This document shows positions 8,679 to 15,484 of a stretch of DNA of 37,542 nucleotides, one piece after another. The notes under the pieces are model-generated. The model ran no database searches. It saw only the letters and a list, made by a program, of their open reading frames with translations, and had not been told where the DNA came from. The position numbers and the translations under genes were made by a program. This DNA is from Bacillota bacterium (GTDB taxonomy: Bacteria > Bacillota > Clostridia > Lachnospirales > Lachnospiraceae), in NCBI GenBank assembly GCA_023421075.1, contig JAEZUM010000080.1, forward strand, positions 1-37,542, written 5' to 3'. Every line of letters starts with the position of its first letter. The stretch's first letter is position 1.

Positions 8679-9362
8679 TTATAGGATCTCATACAGCTGT
8701 GTGAGACTTTGTATTTCATAATCAACGATGATATCCGATTCTTTACTTAGTTGGGTGGGATTATACCAGCAGGTCTTGATCCCTGCATTGTTACCACCTT
8801 TGATGTCGGAAGTCAGTGAATCGCCGATGATCAAGGCCTTGTCTGCCTCAAATCCAGGGATTCGCTCAAAACAATAGTCAAAGTATTCCTTCATTGGCTT
8901 CTGATATCCGGTGGCTTCCGAAACAAAAATTTGCTTCATATAACGATCGAGCCCGGAATCCTTTAATCTTCTCATTTGGGTTGAAGTAACCCCATTCGTC
9001 ACAATATAAAGATCATAATGGGAATGTAGATACTCAACTACCTCTTTGGCATTCGGAATAAATATGTGTTGCTGACCAAGAAGCTCCTGATAAACATCTT
9101 CAAACCGAATTCCGTCATCATCAATCCCGATTTCCTTGAACAGGAGTCCGAATCGAGAATAAATAACAGTCTTTCGATCCAACAATCCTTGCTCATATTT
9201 TTTCCATAAGCCAACATTAATCCTCTCATAGATACTGCGAATCTCTTCATTCAGAAGGTATCCGTGTTGTAAAAAAGCCTTTTCCAAGGCGATTCGTTCA
9301 CCTGCAGTAAAATCGAACAGTGTATTATCCGCATCAAAAAGTAAGGTCTGAAACTGCTGCAT
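8679..9362 (-). CDS. HAD-family phosphatase, YjjG-like nucleotidase
   Basis: A 227-residue HAD hydrolase. Motif I is LLFDADNTLFDF near the N-terminus (nucleophile and acid/base aspartates), motif II is VTNGV, the lysine is in GYQKPMKEYFDY, and motif IV is IGDSLTSDIKGGNNAG. An alpha-helical cap lies between motifs I and II, as in subfamily I. DADNTLFD together with the KPMKEYFDY region is typical of YjjG, a pyrimidine nucleotidase that dephosphorylates non-canonical nucleotides. The start is the ATG at 9362 with AAAGGA seven bases before it; the ORF is open 12 codons further, without a better site. It is probably co-transcribed with the nitroreductase upstream and the lactonase downstream. Confidence 0.8.
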   Translation of the reverse strand: MQQFQTLLFDADNTLFDFTAGERIALEKAFLQHGYLLNEEIRSIYERINVGLWKKYEQGLLDRKTVIYSRFGLLFKEIGIDDDGIRFEDVYQELLGQQHIFIPNAKEVVEYLHSHYDLYIVTNGVTSTQMRRLKDSGLDRYMKQIFVSEATGYQKPMKEYFDYCFERIPGFEADKALIIGDSLTSDIKGGNNAGIKTCWYNPTQLSKESDIIVDYEIQSLTQLYEIL

Positions 9363-9450
9363 GTATTTGTCCTTTCGATCATAAGTAATCAATATCATTC
9401 ATTAGTTGCTTTATATGGTAATTTAAGCCTTTATTTAAATCGTGTAATTA

Positions 9451-9951
9451 TTAATATCGCTCATAATGTACCCTGTCCTCTAAGTAACGGTCTTCTATCG
9501 CTTTTTCTTCTGCGGGGTATCCTATGGATATTAAGGAAAGAGGAATTACTTTCTCAGGTATGGACAATATCTCCCTAAGCTCAGATACACGTTCCTCCCT
9601 TGGATAGACACCGAGCCATACGGAACCCAATCCCAGGTGTTTTGCCATCAGTAGAATATTCTCCGTCGCAGCTGCACAATCTTGAACCCAATATCCGTCA
9701 TAATACTCCCGTTCTGTATTTCCGCAGACCACGATTGCTACCTGTGCTTCCTTTAACATTTTAGAATAAGGGTGTACCTCCATAATTTTCTCAAAGGTAT
9801 CTCTATTACGAAGCACTATAAATTCCCACGGTCTGGCATTCCCGGCAGAAGGTGCAGCCATAGCAGCATGCAGAAGCTCCTTCACCTGCTCCTCCGACAC
9901 TTCCTCTGATGTATATTTACGAATACTTCTTCTCTCTAATATTTCCTTCAT
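9451..9951 (-). CDS. Nitroreductase-family FMN oxidoreductase
   Basis: A 166-residue single-domain nitroreductase. The N-terminal RRSIRKYTSEEV is the FMN phosphate-binding arginine motif, followed by AAMAAPSAGNARPWEF, which contacts the flavin, and later GLGSVWLGVYP and ISIGYPAEEK. Such proteins are NAD(P)H-dependent cytoplasmic dimers that reduce nitro compounds, quinones or other electrophiles; the physiological substrate is unknown. A strong ribosome site (AGGAGGAAACGG) precedes the ATG. It has its own promoter at 9996-10024, divergent from serS, and heads a probable three-gene operon with the HAD and lactonase genes. Confidence 0.85.
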   Translation of the reverse strand: MKEILERRSIRKYTSEEVSEEQVKELLHAAMAAPSAGNARPWEFIVLRNRDTFEKIMEVHPYSKMLKEAQVAIVVCGNTEREYYDGYWVQDCAAATENILLMAKHLGLGSVWLGVYPREERVSELREILSIPEKVIPLSLISIGYPAEEKAIEDRYLEDRVHYERY

Positions 9952-9995
9952 CCGTTTCCTCCTTTTATTCCTACCTATAAAGTATGATTACTACT

Positions 9996-10024
9996 ATTTT
10001 ACTACTGTACTCATCGGTTTACAA
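9996..10024 (-). promoter_or_regulatory. Probable sigma-A promoter of the nitroreductase operon
   Basis: On the minus strand TTGTAA (10024-10019), a 17-base spacer, then TAAAAT (10001-9996). It stands about 45 bases upstream of the nitroreductase start. Confidence 0.6.
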
Positions 10025-10138
10025 GTTATTATGCTTTAGGTATCTATTTCAATATGACCAAGGGAACCCGTTACATAGCTTTGCTTCGATTTCATAACCT
10101 GTATTTTCTATTTTTCAATAAGCATATATATTTTTTAC

Positions 10139-10167
10139 TTGAAAAACCGAATAAGAGGTTATATAAT
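10139..10167 (+). promoter_or_regulatory. Sigma-A promoter of the serS transcript
   Basis: TTGAAA (10139-10144), a 17-base spacer, then a perfect TATAAT (10162-10167). Transcription would begin near 10174, just ahead of the T-box leader. Confidence 0.8.
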
Positions 10168-10174
10168 AAGTAAA

Positions 10175-10416
10175 CATAATGATTATATAATTTCAGCGAT
10201 GATAAAAGCTACGATTTAAGTATTTCTTCAGAGAGCCGGTGGTTGGTGTGAACCGGTGAAAGATTAAGTCCATCCACTTTTGGAGCTGTCGGCGATAAGC
10301 CGAAAGGTTAGTACCCTCTATCGTACTTATGAGGTGGCTGAATGAATGTTCAGCAATTTGGGTGGCAACGCGGATTCCTTTCGTCCCATGATAGGTATGG
10401 GTCATAGGAATTTTTT
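10175..10416 (+). promoter_or_regulatory. T-box riboswitch, serine-specific, with terminator
   Basis: A tRNA-sensing leader. Stem I has the AGAGAG bulge (about 10229) and the CCGGTGG...GGTGTGAACCGG apical part; the specifier region reads AAGTCCATCCA, giving UCC (Ser) followed by A at either 10269-10271 or 10273-10275. The conserved T-box GGGTGGCAACGCGG is at 10360-10373. It overlaps an antiterminator/terminator pair whose terminator stem (GATTCCT...AGGAAT) ends in a run of eight T near 10409-10416. Uncharged tRNA-Ser should bind and allow read-through into serS. The T-box core has CAAC where ACC is more usual. Which of the two UCC triplets is read cannot be told by eye. Confidence 0.9.
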
Positions 10417-10500
10417 TTATACACAAAATTACTATTCTCCATACGAAGTATATTTTATTTATAAAAACATGCCGCTTCGATCGGCAGAATGGAGGCAACA

Positions 10501-11778
10501 ATGTTAGATTTAAAATTTGTAAGAGAAAATCCCGAGGTTGTGAAACAAAATATCCGCAACAAATTTCAGGATAATAAGCTTCCCATGGTGGATGAAGTAA
10601 TTGCTCTCGACGTAGAGAGCCGTAATGCAAAGACAGAAGCAGATAACCTGAGATTCGAGAGAAATAAGATCTCCAAGGAAATTGGTGCTCTTATGGGTCA
10701 GGGAAAAAAGGCGGAAGCAGAGGAGCTGAAGAAACGTGTTACTGCTGACTCTGAGAGACTTGCCGAGTTAGAAGCAAAGGAAGCAGAGCTCGAGGAGAAA
10801 ATCAAAAAGATTATGATGACCATTCCGAACATCATCGATCCCAGCGTTCCGATTGGCAAGGATGACAGCGAAAATGTAGAAGTAAAGCGTTATGGTGAGC
10901 CTGTGGTTCCCGGCTTTGATATTCCTTATCACACGGAAATCATGGAAAAATTAAACGGCATCGATCTTGACAGTGCACGAAAGGTAGCCGGTAACGGCTT
11001 CTATTACCTGATGGGTAATATCGCAAGACTTCATTCCGCTGTTATCTCCTATGCAAGAGACTTTATGATTGACCGTGGCTTTACCTATTGTATTCCTCCG
11101 TTCATGATCCGTAGTGAAGTCGTTACCGGTGTTATGAGCTTCGCGGAAATGGATGCCATGATGTATAAGATTGAAGGAGAAGACCTCTATCTGATCGGCA
11201 CTAGTGAGCATTCCATGATCGGTAAATATATTGATACCATCGTACAGGAGGATACCCTTCCTCACGCTCTGACCAGCTACTCTCCTTGCTTCCGAAAAGA
11301 AAAGGGCGCACACGGTCTTGAGGAAAGAGGTGTATATCGTATTCATCAGTTTGAGAAGCAGGAAATGATCGTGGTATGTAAGCCTGAGGATAGCATGGCT
11401 TGGTTCGATAAGCTGTGGCAGAATACGGTAGATCTCTTCAGAACGCTGGATATTCCGGTAAGAACCTTAGAGTGCTGCTCCGGTGACCTGGCTGACCTGA
11501 AGGTGAAATCCATCGACGTAGAAGCATGGTCTCCCAGACAGAAGAAATACTTTGAGGTAGGCAGCTGCTCTAATCTCGGTGATGCGCAGGCTCGTCGCCT
11601 TAAGATCCGTGTTGTTGGCGAAGGCGGTAAGTATTTTGCTCACACCTTAAACAACACCGTGGTTGCTCCTCCCAGAATGCTGATTGCTTTCCTGGAGAAC
11701 AACTTAAACGAAGATGGTTCCGTAAATATCCCCGTAGCGTTACAGCCGTATATGGGTGGCCTTAAAGTAATAAAATAG
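10501..11778 (+). CDS. serS: Seryl-tRNA synthetase
   Basis: A 425-residue class II synthetase of normal length. The N-terminal helical arm (MLDLKFVRENPE, then a Lys/Glu-rich coiled coil to about residue 105) binds the tRNA long arm. The catalytic core has motif 2 (SPCFRKEKGAHGLEERGVYRIHQFEK), the serine/ATP-site SCSNLGDAQARR and motif 3 (HTLNNTVVAPPRMLIAFLENN). Motif 3 reads APPRMLI rather than the usual AxxR(T/I) wording but keeps the key arginine. The start is the ATG at 10501 with GGAGG five bases upstream; an ATG at 10489 contains that ribosome site and is less likely. Expression should be controlled by the serine T-box upstream. Confidence 0.95.
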   Translation: MLDLKFVRENPEVVKQNIRNKFQDNKLPMVDEVIALDVESRNAKTEADNLRFERNKISKEIGALMGQGKKAEAEELKKRVTADSERLAELEAKEAELEEKIKKIMMTIPNIIDPSVPIGKDDSENVEVKRYGEPVVPGFDIPYHTEIMEKLNGIDLDSARKVAGNGFYYLMGNIARLHSAVISYARDFMIDRGFTYCIPPFMIRSEVVTGVMSFAEMDAMMYKIEGEDLYLIGTSEHSMIGKYIDTIVQEDTLPHALTSYSPCFRKEKGAHGLEERGVYRIHQFEKQEMIVVCKPEDSMAWFDKLWQNTVDLFRTLDIPVRTLECCSGDLADLKVKSIDVEAWSPRQKKYFEVGSCSNLGDAQARRLKIRVVGEGGKYFAHTLNNTVVAPPRMLIAFLENNLNEDGSVNIPVALQPYMGGLKVIK

Positions 11779-11881
11779 TGGCAGTTGCAACATATATATT
11801 GCTGATTGGAAGGAAAGAATAACAGGTGAGGAATGCCTGTTGTTCTTTCCTTCATTAATATCAATAATATGCAACTGCCAC
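11778..11881. terminator. Large interrupted palindrome between converging genes
   Basis: An outer perfect 12-bp arm GTGGCAGTTGCA (11778-11789) pairs with TGCAACTGCCAC (11870-11881). An AT-rich, partly paired middle follows. The inner arm GAAGGAAAGAATAACAGG pairs with CCTGTTGTTCTTTCCTTC around a 9-nt loop. The first base is the last base of the serS stop codon. It lies between serS and the converging NTF2-like gene and probably stops transcription from both sides, although neither side has a strong T-run. Its near-perfect ends also allow a small palindromic mobile element. Confidence 0.6.
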
Positions 11882-11889
11882 TTATTATT

Positions 11890-13062
11890 CTATATATGCT
11901 TTCCTTCAAAAACCCAGTAGGAAGGATGGGATAGGTGAAGCATTCGTATCTCTGTCTTCCCTTCGTCCTTCGATAAAACAATGGAAAGCCGCACCGGATA
12001 CGTAAATTGACCGCCTGAGCTAAGTTCCTTCAACAGATAAGCAATCCGCCTCTGAACCATAAAAATCTTATCCTTTGACGATGCATCACTCTCCGTAAGA
12101 CCTTTTAACAGCTCCATTGTCCTATTAAGCTGCTCCCTCTTCTCCAACTCCTGTTTGGTCGTCCCGGTTACCGTGATCCAGGCCAGCTCCTTATGCTTAG
12201 ATACAATTGCATAATCAATATCCAGGCTCAGATGACGCCCTGCTTCTTGCTCAAAATATGCTCTGATCTCTTCCTTACTTGTATAATTCGTATGATCCGG
12301 CGCTATCACGATGCAATCCTGTTTCCCCGAAAAAAACCCTTCAAATCCTTCATCGGTTAAATTATCATGACCAAAAAGCGTATCGGCCATGGTCTTCAGA
12401 TACAGACGATCCTCTTCTGTTATCCGGCTCAGGGAAGCTGCGGATACAATTTCGTTCTGATTCTGATACGCTTCAACATGAGCAGCAGAGGCTTCAAAGC
12501 GCTCATCCGGATAATCTGCTACGGAGATTGAGAAATGCTGCTGCACAAATCTCCACTCATCCCCTATCCTTTTCAAGACACCGGTAAGGCATAAAGGCCA
12601 ATAATATTCCCGCCTCTTATCCTCCCGCTGATGATAGGTCAACATCAATGCCCAGTTAAGAAAGGTAAGCTTCTGTTCGGCAGACACTTCCTGATCCTCA
12701 AGTCTCTGTCTTATAAAATTCAAATAACTGTCATAGCGAGCCGGAGTATCCTCAAAGCTGTATTTCACGGTACCCTGCACAGCAATCCAGGCGAGGTCTT
12801 CTTTCATTGAAAGATTGAAGTCATCAACATTCAAGTTGACATCACCCCAATAGCTCCAGTCATCCCTAATTAGCTCAACGATTTTGTCTCTTCCCAGGAA
12901 TAATTCTCCGGTTCCCGTTCCAAGCAGATAAGTACTATCCTCTGTAATATATAACTCATCGACAAAGGCTTCGGCTATTTGCGTATTACGATTGGTATAC
13001 CCTTCTTGAAATCGCCTCAGTACCTCTTTGATCTGCAAAAAATTCTCATTACTGTAATACAA
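11890..13062 (-). CDS. Protein with two NTF2/SnoaL-like domains
   Basis: A 390-residue cytoplasmic protein with an internal duplication. The first half has GRDKIVELIRDDWSYWGDVNLNVDDF, DLAWIAVQGTVK and LCLTGVLKRIGDEWRFVQQHFS; the second half has SKEEIRAYFEQEAGRHLSLDIDY, ELAWITVTGTTK and VRLSIVLSKDEGKTEIRMLHLS. Each is the helix plus curved sheet pattern of NTF2/SnoaL_3 domains, where the conserved Trp and the final FVQQHFS/MLHLS strand end the cone. No catalytic residues can be assigned. The start is a TTG at 13062 with GAGGA six bases before it; no ATG fits better. It follows the DUF1801 gene by 28 bases and is probably co-transcribed with it. Confidence 0.72.
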   Translation of the reverse strand: MYYSNENFLQIKEVLRRFQEGYTNRNTQIAEAFVDELYITEDSTYLLGTGTGELFLGRDKIVELIRDDWSYWGDVNLNVDDFNLSMKEDLAWIAVQGTVKYSFEDTPARYDSYLNFIRQRLEDQEVSAEQKLTFLNWALMLTYHQREDKRREYYWPLCLTGVLKRIGDEWRFVQQHFSISVADYPDERFEASAAHVEAYQNQNEIVSAASLSRITEEDRLYLKTMADTLFGHDNLTDEGFEGFFSGKQDCIVIAPDHTNYTSKEEIRAYFEQEAGRHLSLDIDYAIVSKHKELAWITVTGTTKQELEKREQLNRTMELLKGLTESDASSKDKIFMVQRRIAYLLKELSSGGQFTYPVRLSIVLSKDEGKTEIRMLHLSHPSYWVFEGKHI

Positions 13063-13090
13063 CGATATTCCTCATTTCGTATTGGAATTG

Positions 13091-13450
13091 TTATTTCTTC
13101 TTACTTTGATTACTTTCCTCCAGACGATAAAGAACGATTTTGCGTATCAAATCGTAGGGCATCGGCTGATTAAGAGGAAATTGGACAGAGCCCTTTGCAC
13201 CCTTATATTGACTAAGCTCTTCCTGAAAGGCTTCAATACCGCTCGGTGTCGGATAGAATCCGATATGCTTTTTAAATGCTGCAAAATGTACTAAGTTACC
13301 CTTCAGATAAAAGGTAGGCATCTGATAACTAATCTTTTCCGTTGCTTCCGGTACCAGTTCATGGATGATCTCTCTAATGTTTGTGAGAATGGTCTGAACC
13401 TCGGGCGGGAACGTAGCGATATATTCATCGATAGATTTATATTCTGTCAT
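13091..13450 (-). CDS. DUF1801 (YdhG/YobT-like) protein
   Basis: A 119-residue protein with the family pattern: IDEYIATFPPEVQTIL near the start, then LVPEATEKISYQMPTFYLKGNLVHFAAFKKHIGFYPTPSGIEAF, and near the end GSVQFPLNQPMPYDLIRKIVLYRLEE. Members have a frataxin-like fold; a role in intracellular iron handling has been suggested for Bacillus YdhG, but is not certain here. It ends in a lysine-rich tail. A strong ribosome site (AGGAGG) precedes the ATG. It probably forms a two-gene unit with the NTF2-like gene downstream. Confidence 0.82.
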   Translation of the reverse strand: MTEYKSIDEYIATFPPEVQTILTNIREIIHELVPEATEKISYQMPTFYLKGNLVHFAAFKKHIGFYPTPSGIEAFQEELSQYKGAKGSVQFPLNQPMPYDLIRKIVLYRLEESNQSKKK

Positions 13451-13572
13451 TCTTCAACCTCCTGTCTATAAACACAATTTGTAAATGACTTTATATTTAT
13501 ATCGTATTACATTGATTTATATCATGTTGTTGATTCACCGTTCTGATCAATTTTTTTACATTGTATCGTAGC

Positions 13573-15243
13573 TTATACTGTAAATTGTCCAACCAGCTTC
13601 TCCAGCTCCTGTGCAATGTCCTGCAGCTGCCTTGCCGATTTGGTCGCCGTATCTATTGTGGAGAGCTGGTGCTCCAGAGAAGACGCAATCTCCTGGGTGG
13701 AGGAAGTGGTTTCCTCTGCGATTGCCGAGATACTCTCAATTGCACCAACAACCTCATTCTTATCCTGATTCACTTGATCGATACTATCGATCATAACCTG
13801 TATTTCCTGAACGATGGTCGTTATGGATTTATCCATCTGCTTAAAGGCTTTTCTTGTATCCTTGGATACGGTCGTGGTCCGAACGAGCACCTCGGAGCCT
13901 TGCGCCACATAATCCTGCGCTTCCTTTATTGCACCGCTTACCTCATCAATAATCTTCTCGATATTCTCCACGGAATTGGCGGTCTGGTCTGAAAGCTTTC
14001 TGATCTCACCGGCAACAACCGCGAACCCTTTACCGGTTTCTCCGGCTCTTGCACTTTCTATCATCGCATTCAGTGCCAACAGCTTGGTTTGTTCCGATAT
14101 TGTTTTAATGACATTGGTGATTTCGGTGATTGCTTCTGATTTATAACCGAGCATGTCCACCATATCCTTAATTTTCAAAGTAACCTCTTCGTTTGCCGAT
14201 ACAGCATCCAGAAGCTCTCTGATATTATTCAATCCGGTTTGATTTGCATTCTTTGTTTCGATCACACTGGATCTCATTTGGTCCGCTTTCTGAGAAATTA
14301 ATGCTATTTCATTGGCAAGATTGTTCAAGCGCTCAAAACCATCAACCGAATTGGTCGCAAGAGCCGTAGATGCCGTCGCCAATTCCCCGGAGGCTCTGGC
14401 AATTCCTTCTGCCATCCCCGAGGTCTCAGAGCAAATAGAGGTGAGTTCGTTCGAACTCTCTGTTACCTTACCGGCACTCTGACTGATCTCTCCTACCATC
14501 ATACGCAGTGTCTGCTGCATCTGACTCAGCGCATTTCCCATCTCACCGATTTCATCCTTACGATTGCTTGTAAAGCCCACCGTAAAATCACCCTTGGCAA
14601 AGTTCTTAAGGCTTCCGGACATTAATATTATCGGACGAATGATACGCCTTGCCATTATCACACCGGCTACGATAGCGATTAACATAATCACCACGGATAA
14701 CATAATGGTCGTAAACAATGACTGTCTGATCTGCTCATACATGCTATTCAAGGAAATTCCGAGGTTCAAGGCTCCTGATATCTGCTCGGATAATATAAAC
14801 TCGGTTGATACATTATAAACCTTTTCACCGGTTGCAGTTGTAATGATCTGCCCCATTGTAGTCTGCTGTTCCAAAACTTCGGTTACATCCCCCTCTGAGG
14901 TAGCCGAAGAAACCGCATCCGCTCCATTTGCCCCCTGATCGGCCAGAATCTCGTCCGATACGATTACCTGAGCATTCTCATCGGATAATGAAACGTAAAC
15001 AATATTCCCATTACTCTCTTCTTTTATCTTTTTAAATATTTCCTGAAGTGTTGACAGGTTGTTGACCTGCTCTTCTTTGATTTCACGCTTGATGTTTTGA
15101 ATCAATGTAGATCCGTCACTCTTCATCTGATTTGTTACAGACATCTGGATCACATAATACGATACACCAATCAAGGATGCACAGCATAAAGCAATTAATA
15201 TAATTATTACCGCGAGCATTCTTTTTGTTAACGATTGAAACAC
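13573..15243 (-). CDS. Methyl-accepting chemotaxis receptor
   Basis: A 556-residue receptor. A first membrane segment (about 9-33), an extracellular sensor domain of about 140 residues (34-174), a second membrane segment (176-197), a HAMP linker (198-250) and a long coiled-coil signalling domain follow. The hairpin tip is clear: LLALNAMIESARAGETGKGFAVVAGEIRKLSDQT. The sensor domain looks like a single Cache-type or four-helix module, too diverged to give a ligand. There is no C-terminal CheR-binding pentapeptide. The start is a GTG at 15243 with AAGGGGG upstream. No chemotaxis or flagellar genes lie beside it, so it is a stand-alone receptor gene with its own promoter (15407-15435). Confidence 0.92.
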   Translation of the reverse strand: MFQSLTKRMLAVIIILIALCCASLIGVSYYVIQMSVTNQMKSDGSTLIQNIKREIKEEQVNNLSTLQEIFKKIKEESNGNIVYVSLSDENAQVIVSDEILADQGANGADAVSSATSEGDVTEVLEQQTTMGQIITTATGEKVYNVSTEFILSEQISGALNLGISLNSMYEQIRQSLFTTIMLSVVIMLIAIVAGVIMARRIIRPIILMSGSLKNFAKGDFTVGFTSNRKDEIGEMGNALSQMQQTLRMMVGEISQSAGKVTESSNELTSICSETSGMAEGIARASGELATASTALATNSVDGFERLNNLANEIALISQKADQMRSSVIETKNANQTGLNNIRELLDAVSANEEVTLKIKDMVDMLGYKSEAITEITNVIKTISEQTKLLALNAMIESARAGETGKGFAVVAGEIRKLSDQTANSVENIEKIIDEVSGAIKEAQDYVAQGSEVLVRTTTVSKDTRKAFKQMDKSITTIVQEIQVMIDSIDQVNQDKNEVVGAIESISAIAEETTSSTQEIASSLEHQLSTIDTATKSARQLQDIAQELEKLVGQFTV

Positions 15244-15406
15244 TGATTTTCCCCCTTATAATAGATTGAATCATACAAGATTTCTCAATTGGCAAATGTG
15301 TGCAGTCGCCTAAATTTGCCGATGGTATTTAATGGTAATTATTTCTCATGAAATACGATAGTAGCTACACAAATTCTGATTTCTTCTCAATAATTACACG
15401 ATTCAA

Positions 15407-15435
15407 ATTATACAATATTACGACAAAATAGTAAA
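15407..15435 (-). promoter_or_regulatory. Probable sigma-A promoter of the chemotaxis receptor
   Basis: On the minus strand TTTACT (15435-15430), a 17-base spacer and a perfect TATAAT (15412-15407), giving a leader of about 160 nt. No sigma-28 (flagellar) promoter is evident. Confidence 0.65.
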
Positions 15436-15484
15436 GAATGATATGTTTATTACGAAAACAACGAAACGAAGCGCTGATGAACCC

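Noticed and set aside
8597..8725. Longer start for the lactonase-like protein, overlapping the HAD gene
   Set aside because: The ATG at 8596 has a good ribosome site and gives the usual length; the extra residues do not look like the family.
10193..10630. Minus-strand ORF of 145 codons across the serS leader
   Set aside because: It lies over the T-box, terminator and start of serS and has no ribosome site or recognisable motifs.
13561..13992. Plus-strand ORF of 143 codons opposite the chemotaxis receptor
   Set aside because: Lies opposite the highly conserved signalling domain; no ribosome site.
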